Shown here: positions 37,281 through 47,231 of the stretch, one piece after another
How the letters are laid out: each line of letters starts with the position of its first letter
How positions within the stretch are numbered: position 1 is the stretch's first letter
Assembly (NCBI GenBank): GCA_033220425.1
Contig: CM065647.1
Coordinates: 496,001 to 560,000, forward strand
Origin: Lepraria neglecta
Taxonomy: Eukaryota > Ascomycota > Lecanoromycetes > Lecanorales > Stereocaulaceae
Direction: 5' to 3'
DNA: 64,000 bases
Made by a program: the position numbers and the translations under genes
The notes under the pieces: model-generated
The model's input: the letters and a program-made list of their open reading frames with translations, nothing else
Told to the model about the DNA's origin: nothing
Database searches by the model: none

Positions 37281-37732
37281 TGTGAGGTATGCTCCCCGTC
37301 AGCGGGCCGTTATCGCTCCGTGAACTAGGCTCCTCGCTGGCGGACCGTTGCTGCGCCCTAGGATCTGCGTCCCGCGGGCGCTACGATGTCGGACTGCGGC
37401 TCAGCTCTTCGCTGGCGTTACGCTGCTGCATACAAAGGTATTCAAAGACGTGAAGTGGTCATATCACTGGCACAGTATAGATGGTTCTGTATTAGAACTA
37501 ATCACTAAGGATCCTCAGGAAAGAAGTGGGCAGACCGCTCCTTAAGCTTCTTCCTGCGGGTAACACATAGCCGCTATCAGGCAGCTAGCGCACCACTGAG
37601 AACCTAGCTCCTGACAGCTGCCAAGTCGGTCGAACATCATTCCGATCCACGCCAGCGCTCCGCGCACTAAGAGACATCGGAACAGCTTCACTAACAAGGC
37701 AGACCCCTTCCAACATGATAGTTGGTATTACA
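37281..37732 (-). repeat. Right LTR of the young Gypsy element
   Basis: Identical to the left LTR except near its last bases (TACA here, TATA there). Followed by ATACT at 37733-37737. Confidence 0.95.
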
Positions 37733-39332
37733 ATACTCTATATATACTATAACCAAGTTGTCAAGGTATAAACCGTATAGCAAGTTGACACCCTTGCCAG
37801 TCCCTACTTATAAGTAGAAGGATATATTATTAGACTTCGTAACTGGGCTACCCCTATCGAAAGATTGGTATAGGTATACGTATAACTCGATCCTTATAAT
37901 CGTAGACCGTCTTATAAAGATATTATATTATATAGTAGTAGATAAGACGCTCGATGCTAAGCAGTTCGCCTAGATACTAATTAAGAACCTAGTTCGCTAT
38001 TATAGATTACCGGACTCTATAGTAACGGACCGTAGGTTACTATTCACCTCTTAGTTCTAGTCTAGCCTTACGTATTTCCTAGGGGTAAGACGTCGCCTCT
38101 CGATAGCTTTTCACCCTTAGACCGATAGCTAGACTAAGCGACAGAATAGTACTATAGAATAATACTTATAAGCGTTCGTCTGCTAGGAGTAGGATAACTA
38201 GGTATAGTAGTTACCTACGGCGGAGTTTGCTTATAACAATACAAAGAACTCTACTACTAGTATATTACTATTCGAGGCTAACCTTAGCTATAGTCTAAGG
38301 ATATCTTAGGACAAGGAAATCGATCTGAAATCTTGTTCTTACGCCGTAGTTAATAATATAAAACACTTATTTACACTAATAGGCGTATATAAGGATACTA
38401 TCTTGGCTGTATATCAATTATAAGCGGAGTTCGCTGATAGATATTAGAAGCTACGAGACTATAAAGTCGGTGACCGCGTTTAGTTAAATACTAAATATAT
38501 AAAGACAAAGCGAAATAGGAAGCTAGAGTTCAAGAAATTCGGTCTATTCCTTATTATAGACGTTATCGGCTTATAGTTATACTAACTAAAGCTACCGGAT
38601 AGCTAGCGAATTCATAATATATTCTATATATCCTTACTAGAAAAGGACTCTTTAAAGTAGAGGGAGATAAGCTAAAGCCTAGAGGATATAGAATTCGACG
38701 AGGGCGATATATAGGACTATATTATCGCTGGCGTTATAGATAGTATAATTTTCGAACCCGGCGAGGATAGTAAGGCAGGAGGCCTATACTATTAAATCTA
38801 TTAGGAAGGTTATCCTGATTTAGAGGATACTTAGGAACCCTTCAAGGGGGTCTCTTACCTATAGAAGCTATTAGGAAAGTTTTATAAGGAATACCCTAAT
38901 AGGCCTATAGTAGAATCGGTAGCCGCCGGAAGGAGGCTATAACGACGTGTTCTAAAGAGACCTATATCTATAAATAAGGGTAAAGGTAGAAGAAAGCGTT
39001 AATATCCGTAGCGATACTGTAACCGATAGTACTCTTTTATCTATTTTCCTACCTACTAGGGAGGTTTTTATAGTTTTAATAAGACTAAGGCGTTATATAA
39101 GACGGAAGGATTAAAGTTCGAAAGATATCGATCTAACTAATCGACTCGGACTTCGAGTCGGATCTCGTCTGCTCGGTAGTCGTCTGATGATTACTAGCGT
39201 ATTAGTGCAATATCTATACAATAGGGTACCGGCGTACTATAAAGCTGCTCCGGTAGGGGTAGCTAATTGCTATTATTCTTCTTCCTACGCTTGCTACCTT
39301 ATAGGAGCTCGTCTTAGAAAAGAGAGGATAAT

Positions 39333-39557
39333 TATAAGGGCCGACCATAGAGATGCTAGACCAGGTTCGGGAGACTATCCCTCTAGTGCGGCTATGCGAT
39401 AGCGTAAGTCGCATAGTGGATCGGCTTGATACGAGGGTGCAATCTCCCTCGATAAATGTGTTGTCTCTGAGGACTCCTACCTGAGTTCCTCAGGATTCAG
39501 TCTATCTAGTAGCAAATCTACCAGTTACTTAGTCACGTATACCTAGACCCCGTTACA
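39333..39557 (+). repeat. Right LTR of E2B
   Basis: Starts TATAAGGGCCGACC and ends CCCCGTTACA. Followed by AAAAG at 39558-39562, matching the left flank of 9165. Confidence 0.92.
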
Positions 39558-40060
39558 AAAAGATACTAAAGAAGTACTACGATAGTAGTAAATCCTTAAT
39601 AAAAAAGCTTTAGCAGCTACTAGAAAGGCTTAGAAAGAGGAGGATAAGCTATATAGGGTAATACTCGCTGCTAAAAGATATCAACTCGCTATAGAAGCGT
39701 TAGCCTAGAAAGCTATAGATAAACAAGCTTAAAAAGAGCTAAGAGAAGCAGTAAATACTATAGCGCAGGGTAACTAAGCTTAAATAAGTAATCTATAAAG
39801 CTTCTAAAAGCTTAAAAGACTGTTAAGAAGTAAGTAAAAGGGTCTAGTTATACTATCGTCGTATTGCAAGTCGAGGAGGTAATTTCAGCTATATCTCGTA
39901 GAAGGAAGGTTCAACGCCCACGGCGCTTTAATATATAAGGATTCTAGGCTTAATCATTGTATATACACCTTCTATCTACTATATATTTAATTCTAAACTC
40001 ACCAATTGTTGCGGTTGTTGATTGGTGACGAATATGGTATTTTGATGATTTCGTCAAAAA

Positions 40061-40095
40061 GGTGTCGCCGGGCCGGGGGTGTCGCCGAGCAGGGA
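40061..40095 (-). repeat. Right terminal inverted repeat of the pogo/Fot1 element
   Basis: The reverse complement starts TCCCTGCTCGGCGACACC and repeats GGCGACACC. It is the counterpart of 1317-1351 and is followed by TTA at 40096-40098. Confidence 0.85.
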
Positions 40096-40210
40096 TTACG
40101 TCTAGTCAGCACTGTCTTCATTCTATGATTAGTTAAGGATGTCTGCATGCAAATAGCTTCTTCTTCTTTAATCAACTCAATGAACAACACCTTGCCCCAT
40201 AATTTCATCA

Positions 40211-40279
40211 CAGCACTGGGCCGCAAAGCCTCTCGTCGACTTTTTGTGGCTCAGAGTCATATCCCTAGATAATCAGGTT
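40211..40279. repeat. Right copy of 69-bp direct repeat flanking the transposon nest
   Basis: Same 69 bp of HET-C exon sequence as 1219-1287, with three differences. It is separated from the right end of the pogo/Fot1 element by about 112 bp of sequence not recognised as HET-C. Confidence 0.9.
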
Positions 40280-40767
40280 AATTTGAGCAAAATGACCTTC
40301 CACGACCAAAGCGGCTGACTTTTGGGTTGTCTGTAGTTCTCGGTATCAGGATCTCCATGAAGGCAATTGCAACTATGCTTACCAATGTGCTCCGAGACGC
40401 TCAGCAGTGATATCGAATTCACCTGTAGCATAGCCAAATCGTACGAAACCCAAGATTGATACCACTGCTCTAAGCAGAGGTTCTGGGACCTTTTCAAAGC
40501 GTTGACGTCAATGACCTGACTGTAATCGCGTAGCCAGTTGCCAAGATAGACACGTTTGACGTTGATGGGATCGAAGACTGTACTCGATAGAAAGCTCAAT
40601 GGAAGTGAGGCCACGACGGTGCCAATGTCGCCATGTCTGGCACTGTACCATAACAAACCAGATGATTCACGTATGTTACCAGCGCCAAAGGCAGCTGCTG
40701 GAGCAGCCAAGAATAAAGTTGTGACCAAGAGAAGAAGGATTTGCGTTTGCAATGAAGTGCTCGCCAT
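40211..40767 (-). pseudogene. het-c: HET-C-like heterokaryon incompatibility gene, 5' part, decayed
   Basis: The minus strand from the ATG at 40767 encodes a hydrophobic signal sequence (about residues 7-27, ending AAPAAAFGAGNI). Next come the HET-C signature blocks RHGDIG, VKRVYLGNWLRDYSQ and, in another frame, GEFDITAERLG, then the LRGPV block (here LCGPV) in the 69-bp repeat. Order and spacing follow the known family, whose members are about 600-1000 residues. After the 69-bp repeat the homology stops, and the rest of the gene resumes on the far side of the nest at 1287. Frame changes inside the fragment show it has decayed independently of the insertion. An upstream in-frame ATG at 40851 exists, but 40767 fits the signal peptide better. 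Confidence 0.8.
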
Positions 40768-41355
40768 ACCACTGAATAGACGGGACCGTAGCACCTCGAA
40801 TATTAGGACATCAGGAGTCACGACAGTAGATGTCAGATGGAAAGACGTCAATCAACGTGATAACAGTACGAGCTGGTTGTTTAGGATCGAGACAGTATGG
40901 AGTTGAAGTTCAGTCAGATTCGAGTCAGCCACAATGCGAAGTGAGGAAAAGTGCCAGGGACCAAACCTGCAGGTTGCCATTGGTCACTGCGAGGAGGCTA
41001 CTGCAGGTGGTTCAAGGGCGAAAATAGCGGTGACAGGCTCTAAATCGCCGAACAGGACTTTGAGGTCAGTCCTTTAGTGGAATATGGTTAATTACCTACT
41101 CAGCTCCGGCTGCCAAAATCGAAAATAGACAGTCTCTATTCAAGTCATCATGCTGAGCATCGATTATGTGTGAGCTTGTGGTTTAGATTGTTGCCGGACC
41201 TTAAAGAAGAGATTGATCACGTTGAATGTCCTGCAAAAGAACGAACCTCAAATATGTCATAGCAGAGTCCCGCTGTTGTTCTGCTCTACATCTATAGAAA
41301 GAGACCATCCGGAGTCCGCGCCTTACGCCCGCTTGAAGCACTTACTCAATGCCAA
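40768..41355. other. Intergenic, upstream of the HET-C-like fragment
   Basis: About 590 bp between the HET-C-like start and the stop of the next minus-strand gene. It presumably held the HET-C promoter. No gene, RNA or repeat is recognised. Confidence 0.5.
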
Positions 41356-42657
41356 TCAGCTGGACTCGACTGCCGCGCTAGGTAACGGCTCCGAGCTCAG
41401 ACCCAGATTCTGGGTATCATTTCCTACCACTGGTGCCGCAACCGTCTGATTCCCGATAGTCAAATTCGCTCCCAGAGCTGTTTCTTGACCGTTGTATTCA
41501 AACAACCACAGTTCAAGTCTACCATTGTCCCCTTGAGGACCGATTAATTTCTCAGCCCCAAAGATAGTGAATGTAAACAACTTGGCTTACCTGCGCCCAC
41601 TCTCCTACCCGGACGATTATTTCTTACGCACATCCCCTGAATGGCGACAGTATCTTCCCAAATTTCATAATATGTGCTTGTGTCGATCGTGGAGGCCGGA
41701 AGTCCATCCATTTTTTCTATAAGGAGGAGGCAGCCAGAAGGAGCTAAAAAGCGAAACCTGTTCAGTCCTCTATAAATGACTGCCAGGAGGTCATTGCCTT
41801 ACATTTAGTAAGATATGTAGCTGGAAAACTGTGTGTAACACCGCGGCCACCAGGAGGCCCGAAAATCAGGAGCGGTGAAGCTGCAGCTGGAATTGTCTGC
41901 TCCAGTTCTTCGCAATTGTCTTCGAATGGCGGATTTGACTCTACTTCTCCACATTGGATTTGGCTCGGGTCGAATGCTCTCATGAAGATCCCTAAACTGC
42001 CGCCAAATCCTGTGACAGGTTTAGTGCTGTGACAGTCGGGGCTTTCCCCCCTTCTCATTGCTTGTTTCGAGAAATCCAAGCTTCAAGCAGGTGCTTACCA
42101 ACTTCGAGTACACTCCCGCCTAGTCCATCATGCTCTCCTACACACGTGTCCATCAGTGATGTGGCGGCGTGTGTTAGTTCCGCAGCCGTAGCCATGCCAT
42201 ATTCCACATCTCCGTCCTTGACAATGTCAAAAGTGCAACGACCATCGCCTTTCAACGTGATTAGTATATTATCGAGCAAATGGTGAATATTATACAGACC
42301 ACTGATCCATCTCCACGGGAGATTGAAGTTATACTGCTGCTCATCACCGCGAGGCCCAATTATGAGATACCCTGTAAAAGGCACCTGGAAGGAAGCTATC
42401 GCGTCCCTGCAGCTGGTGTATGCGAGATCAGTGCCGAATCGAGAGCTGCAGGCGAATTCGAGATGATCGGAAACATTCTTAGTTGACCACTCCAGAATCG
42501 GGGTTGAGTTCCCACTTGCGAGTGCTGTGGTGGAGAGGTTGATAACAGATGAAGGTCCTGGTGCAAGGTTGATCAGGGGTTGTGAAGGGTTCAGAGCGAG
42601 CACTGAGATGGTTGAGGTGAATAGGAAAGCACTGCTCAAGCTAAACAAGAGACACAT
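41356..42657 (-). CDS. Secreted hypothetical protein of a fungal family
   Basis: Four exons can be built: 42657-42099, 42009-41803, 41743-41591 and roughly 41550 or 41531 to 41356, giving about 370 residues. Introns have GTAAGC or GTAAGG donors; the second holds CTGAAC and ends TTTTTAG. The ATG at 42657 opens a signal peptide (MCLLFSLSSAFLF, cleavage near ALALN-like residues); an ATG 17 codons upstream is less likely. The mature part has a SCRDAI block, a PRGDEQQYN/LPWRWISG block, GDGRCTFDI, a conserved CVGEHDGLGG and, near the end, GDNGRLEL. This pattern is common among extracellular proteins of plant-associated and saprobic ascomycetes, function unknown. The last acceptor is uncertain. Confidence 0.7.
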
Positions 42658-44053
42658 GGTCGGCCTTTGAAAAAAGACCAGGGTTTGGCATGGATTCCTT
42701 GTAAACACCGAAGCAAGAGAGCAGTGAAGTATGATAGGGCAAACGAGACCCCATGCAATGTGGCTCCTACCAGCTTATGTGGCATGCGTCTGTAAGAAGG
42801 TTTTGGCGCTTTCCGCGAAGATACTGCCGACAAATCCTCAAATCCGCGTAAATAAGAGTACCATCGCTTTTGGAATTTAAGAATCCGTTCGCCTGAATTT
42901 TACTCAACAGCCAACAGCTTCCCAACTACCAGCTTTCTGAAGAAACTTCATGATGCAAATTTATAGAGCTCAACAAGTTCTACAATTTATGTACCGACTT
43001 TGAGTCTTGAAAATCAATACCTGAGGTGTTGTTGCGGTGCGTAGATAATCTGGGCTAGTGCGAAAAAACGGATTCTTTTGTCACCCGCGTGTGCGGGTAG
43101 TTGAGAATCGCTTCGCGGCACAGCTGTCAAGTACCGTAATATGATTGGGTAGGTTTCGCGGTATCTGTATGGTTGAGTTCGACGGTGAATCAGCTCAGAA
43201 CCTGTGCATCCGCAGCCTTCAGCAGACCCATGGCATCTTGGCATTCTCTTATGCCTGCTTTAGATCCTCGCAGTTATGAGATATCATTCGGTTCTATAAG
43301 AAACGATGAAGAAAATTGTCAAGTGCATGTTCTCCTTGTCAGAACAGGTGCCACAAATGCATCATTTGACCTACGCAACGCCGATCATTTCTTTGTGCGA
43401 TAAGATTCATAGTATTTGTTTATGCTCTTCGAGTTGTCCTTGGAAGTTAAAATGTTCGACACCGAAGTCGAATTGGCCATTTCCATTAATTCATGCGAGC
43501 TAGACTCCCTGGGCATGATCATAGGCTTATCCCCTGCATGGCTAAGCACCTCGTTTCAGGGGCTGAGTCTTGGCGCCTCACATTCGCAACTTTTATAACA
43601 GGAAAACTCAGCGCGCATCTTGCGACATCCTTTCAAACTTACATGTACTATTCCTTAGATGTTTATGAACTTTCAGAATTAAAAAGATTGAAAATTTATT
43701 TTATACCCGTAAAGTTATACGTCGTTGAAGTTAGACAATTTTGAGGTTCCTTGCCAAGCATTGAGAAGAGGTGTTTTGGTCCGAGGGTCAGCCATGCAGG
43801 GGATAGTTTGTTTCAAGGTTGGCCGGTTGTCGACTCCTCAAACCGGATTATGCGTAAACGCGGTTTGGTCTTTAGGCGTCCGAATCATGAGAATGAGTGT
43901 GCGTCCCTGGTAATCGCTCTTGGTACAGCGATAGCAAGCTTAGACCCGAAGGCAAACCATGCACATGTTTCTTGTTTCTGGAAAAGAAATCAGGAGCTTC
44001 CCCACATCCACGTCCCATATGATGTCTGCTTTCCCCTGAGGTTCTCAGTGCAA
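42658..44053. other. Intergenic region without recognised genes
   Basis: About 1.4 kb. Several ORFs of 60-130 codons exist on both strands, but they lack start context, homologous motifs and codon bias. Composition is ordinary, not RIPped. Nothing else seen. Confidence 0.5.
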
Positions 44054-45539
44054 TCAGGAAACTGTCAGGAGACCAAGATGCATAGATCTTTGTGCCAGCC
44101 GAAGCTTTCGGCAAGTAGGGTTATCCAAAGAATCGGCTGACGTTGCCACGCAATATTCATCTGGGGCTTCGGGTATTTGTCTTCCACATCTTTCACACAT
44201 GAATTCATCGAACAAATGTCGATTTGGCTTTTGTACCTCCAATACTCCAGACAGCCCGGGCTTTAGGCCGTCATCGATCAAGGTGGGATCGCTAAGTTGC
44301 TCATTGTCCGAAACCCAAGGCCGCGTCTGGCCAACAGCCGCATCTTCTATTTGACTATGAGGGTCGCTGAGTCCCGTAATGTCATCCCCAGCCAAATCTA
44401 TCTCCATTCCTTGAAGCAACGATTGCAGACCGTCATCCACATTCCGATGTTGGTCAAGAGAGTCCGGTGTTGTTTCCTGTCTTGCAAGGAAGGCATTTGA
44501 AAACGTCGCGTCTGGTGGCGGCGCGGAACCGAGAACGTAGACAGGATTTGAAGTTGATGGATGATCGTTATTAGAAGACAATGAGCGTGACATTACACTG
44601 CACGGGCGACTGCCCGTCCTGGCAAAAGGTGCATGGTATTCGGGCGCTGTATGGTATGAGTCCGAGACAGAATCAGCCAGGGATGGATTCCTCTCCAAGC
44701 TTCGCTTCATCGCTTGAATTAGTAGTCCACGATTCTGGTCAATCATGGCCGGCGTGATCCCCTCGTCTCTCAGAAGTCTACCCAAGTTCATCCAAGTTTG
44801 TCGGCCTTCAGGAGAGGACGCGTCTAAGCTGTGAGATAGAATCGGAGTCTGGTGTCGTTGCTGAGAGGCCAGTATCTGTTCCAACTGGACTTCGATCCTA
44901 GCTTGACCCTGTTCGAGCCGGTCTGTGGCGGATATGGTGCTTTTGTAGTTATTTTCCAGGCGCTCCGAGATATCTTCCTGGCCTTCTAGTAACTGAACTT
45001 GGACCTTCGAAATACCGACCTGACCGAATCTAGGAATTCTAGGTTAGCATCCGTTCAGAGCTCCCGTAAAGTAATACATACTGTATCAACAGGACATTGA
45101 ATGCGGTCAGTTTTTCAACATTTGCTGAAATTTCTGATTGAAGTTTGGGAATCTTCAGGGCCAGTCTTCGTTGTTTGATTCTCTCGCCTAGGCCGTGATA
45201 TAATCTTCCCCAACGACCGTTGAAGGTCGGTGGATTGTCAAAAAAAATTTCATCCGGCAAAGGCAGTTCCTCGGGAATACTGCTATCCCCAAGAATCTGA
45301 ATGAACAGGATATTCTTGCAGCTTTCCAGGCACGTGTCAAGCGTGGCTCGGTCCAAATCGTCAAGATCATTCTCTTGCTTCTCAAGTAGTAGTTTAGTCT
45401 TCCACATCACTTGAGAGAACAGCAGGAGTTCCTTTGATAGGCTCTGACAAGCAGCAGGCGCTCCTTTGAGCTCGATGTAAAGCTTATAGGTCAGCCGACA
45501 ACAAAATATGAAATCGGAGATACTGAAGCCAAAATTCAT
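44054..45539 (-). CDS. Hypothetical protein with fungal NLR-type N-terminal domain
   Basis: Two exons, 45539-45082 and 45038-44054, joined by a 43-nt intron with GTATGT donor, GCTAAC branch and CTAG acceptor. The ATG at 45539 begins MNFGFSISDF, the typical start of the N-terminal domain found on many ascomycete NLR/ankyrin-type proteins (F-S-x-D-F followed by helices with CRLTYKLYIELKGAP). A longer frame starts upstream at 45755 but lacks this logic. Exon 2 gives a coiled coil (about residues 155-220), a serine-rich middle and a C-terminal CERCGRQI motif that might bind zinc. No NACHT, ankyrin or catalytic domain follows, so it is a stand-alone N-domain protein of about 480 residues. The exact C-terminus is uncertain. 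Confidence 0.65.
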
Positions 45540-45904
45540 GTTGGATGTTTGTTGTTGTATCAGGAAAACTTCTCTACGGCTCTTAAATGTTACGAATTGG
45601 GAGAGAAACAAGCAACAGGTCGAAGAAATACTATCAGCGTCCATGCAAAAACCTAGCCCCACCTGCCAAAACCGTTCAAGCGTTACATCGAGGCTACGTA
45701 CACAGCTACTGTGTCCCATATTGAATATCAGCAATTCGGCGCTTTGGAACTTCAATTTCTCACTCCCTACCCCATTAATTCTCTATTGTGCAGCCTAAGT
45801 AATTAATTTTGTATACTACGAAGCTCCTTTAGTAGTTAGAATAATACATCCAAGTCTCCTGTCGCCATAAACATCGTCGCTGAATACCTTAGTGGGTAGC
45901 GTAA

Positions 45905-46095
45905 TGTGGCCGGGCCACCGCCGGGAGGGATTGGCCCCCAAAGCTCCCCCGGACCTTACCCCCCGGAGGCCCCCCGAATCATTTCCCCGAAGTGCCCCGG
46001 AGCTATCTCCCGGATATCCCTAGACTTTGGCCCGGGTGACCCCCCGGAGCTAGCCTTCAAAGCGCCCTGGAATTACCCCCAAGAAACGTGGCCAT
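45905..46095. repeat. GC-rich irregular CCCCGGA repeat block
   Basis: About 190 bp of very GC-rich sequence built from irregular 11-15-bp units of the form CCCCGGA plus 4-8 other bases, at least ten times. It begins near the palindrome GTGGCCGGGCCAC and ends near GTGGCCAT. It contrasts sharply with the surrounding sequence. Possibly a degenerate minisatellite or a small mobile or CpG-like element. Confidence 0.65.
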
Positions 46096-46352
46096 AACTA
46101 ATCAGGATTGCTGATGTGACGGATTGGGACGCCGTAACAGCCATACAGCCATGTTTTGTGGTATCTTATTCTTCTCAATGAACAAAAGTTTCCGATGGCG
46201 TAAAGGCTGGCAGCGTGTTCATTCGAGAATGAAGCTTGTCTTCCTCCTGCCGATAATTTCGCAGTAGTTCTACACTGAACGCTACGGTGCGTTAGCGCCA
46301 AAAGCCAGCGACTACACCTCTTCTCTCCACTGCACTTACCCTGATCAAGGAT

Positions 46353-47231
46353 ATGAACATGGCCTTTCTCCAAGCTTCGCCCCTCCTCATCCTACCACTC
46401 GAGCTACGTACTAAGATCTTCGAAGAGCTGCTATGCCCACACCCCGGCCGAATCTACACATTATACAACGACAGGCAGGGGCGAGAAGCTTCCTTCAACA
46501 TCGACCCAACAATCCTACGCGTCAACAAGCAAATCTACTCCGAATCTGTCTCCCTCCTCTACAATAGCAACGTGTTCGAGATTAACCTAACGACACCAGT
46601 TGTATTCCAATGGAGTGGCGGAAATTACCCTGACCGGATACCCGATCCTCCACCTTTGTTTCGAAATGATGATGGATCTGTGTTTCGTGGGACTACAAGA
46701 GGTGGAGGGCGAGTCAAACAGTCTCCGGCGAGGAAGGAAAGGTTGAATGCGCCTGAGGAGGCCATGAATCAAGAAGGGATATATCCATACTGCTTCCAAC
46801 GTCTCCGCCATATTAGACTCCTTACCTCAAGAGATGCAGTTTGGGGTGATACTGGGGGCGGTTATTTCTTCTCTCATACAGGAGAGCTTATAATGCGGAT
46901 GCTGAGCGAGTTGTCTAGAGAGGAGTCTACAAGTGTGCCAAAAGCTCTCGAATTCGTCATCTTCCCAGAGTGGCTTACCAGAACTGAGATATTCAAGGCG
47001 GGGAAAGCCGTAGCCTTGAAGGCAAGAGAAATAGCTCCGTTGCTTAGAAGTGTTGAGCAGAGTAGGACCTTGTTACTTGGAGAGGCATTGTGTTCTGAAC
47101 AATCGGACGATGATTTTGGAAGTTTGGATTGGGACGATTATGAGAAACTTGAAACAAAGAAGGTGGATATTGAGGAATTGGTGGCTAATTTGGGGAAACA
47201 TTCTCGCTCTTATGTGAATGAATATATATAG
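46353..47231 (+). CDS. 2EXR / F-box-like domain protein
   Basis: A single exon of 292 residues. The start MNMAFLQASPLLILPLELRTKIFEELL followed by IDPTILRVNKQIYSES and SLLYNSNVFEI is the classic fungal 2EXR/F-box-like pattern (LPxELRxxIF, then ILRVNxQIxxEA, LLYxxNxF). Such proteins are numerous in ascomycetes and are generally taken as substrate adaptors or of unknown role. The rest is variable, with an acidic C-terminus (DDDFGSLDWDDYEKLE). The first ATG of the frame and a second two codons later are both plausible. Confidence 0.75.
   Translation: MNMAFLQASPLLILPLELRTKIFEELLCPHPGRIYTLYNDRQGREASFNIDPTILRVNKQIYSESVSLLYNSNVFEINLTTPVVFQWSGGNYPDRIPDPPPLFRNDDGSVFRGTTRGGGRVKQSPARKERLNAPEEAMNQEGIYPYCFQRLRHIRLLTSRDAVWGDTGGGYFFSHTGELIMRMLSELSREESTSVPKALEFVIFPEWLTRTEIFKAGKAVALKAREIAPLLRSVEQSRTLLLGEALCSEQSDDDFGSLDWDDYEKLETKKVDIEELVANLGKHSRSYVNEYI

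Larger units (their letters stand above)
30460..37732 (-). mobile_element. Young Gypsy (chromovirus) LTR retrotransposon, un-RIPped, looks whole
   Basis: LTRs of 452 bp (30460-30911 and 37281-37732) differ at only one position that I could see. They share the duplication ATACT (30455-30459 and 37733-37737). Composition is balanced, unlike the AT-rich E2B integrase it interrupts. On the minus strand it has a long gag frame (37232-36117) and a long pol frame (36111-32530). A polypurine tract (AAGGGGGGAGATAA read on minus) adjoins the left LTR at 30912-30925. About 1.6 kb between the pol end and that LTR holds an antisense stretch. The near-identity of the LTRs and lack of RIP mean a recent insertion. 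Confidence 0.95.
9165..39557 (+). mobile_element. Gypsy LTR retrotransposon E2B (host of two further elements), RIPped
   Basis: LTRs of 225 bp at 9165-9389 and 39333-39557 lie 30 kb apart, yet share the target duplication AAAAG (9160-9164 and 39558-39562), which proves they belong to one insertion. Without its own passengers the element is about 6.4 kb. Parts: gag at about 9600-9882 and 26641-27500, protease about 27690-28030, RT about 28380-29020, RNase H about 29480-29920, integrase about 30290-30454 and again 37738-38480, then a tail. A purine run (AAAAGAGAGGA) precedes the right LTR. Short tandem repeats lie between the RT and RNase H parts. It is heavily RIPped and broken many times. Interrupted by E3C at 9888-26635 and by the young element at 30460-37732. 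Confidence 0.88.
1317..40095 (+). mobile_element. pogo/Fot1-type DNA transposon, RIPped, split by nested insertions
   Basis: Pieces at 1317-2205, 8234-8385, 8616-9164 and 39563-40095 add up to about 2.1 kb, the usual Fot1/Pot2 size. The transposase starts near 1384. Recognisable parts in order are the HTH/CENP-B-like DNA-binding region (about 1590-1790), an NWDEKGF block near 1910 at the start of the DDE domain, a block resembling the pogo GYxLLIVDxxxSH region (about 8265-8320), the region after the last catalytic acid (8616-9164), and a basic C-terminus (39563-39940). Terminal inverted repeats of about 35 bp lie at 1317-1351 and 40061-40095 and match at 29 of 35 positions. The element is flanked by TTA on both sides (1314-1316 and 40096-40098); plain TA is usual for the family. 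Many in-frame stops, mostly TAG/TAA, replace expected codons. It is inactive and the oldest insertion of the nest. Confidence 0.85.

Noticed and set aside
43751-44140. Plus-strand ORF of 129 codons
   Set aside because: Overlaps the 3' end of the minus-strand gene at 44054-45539 and has no recognisable motif.
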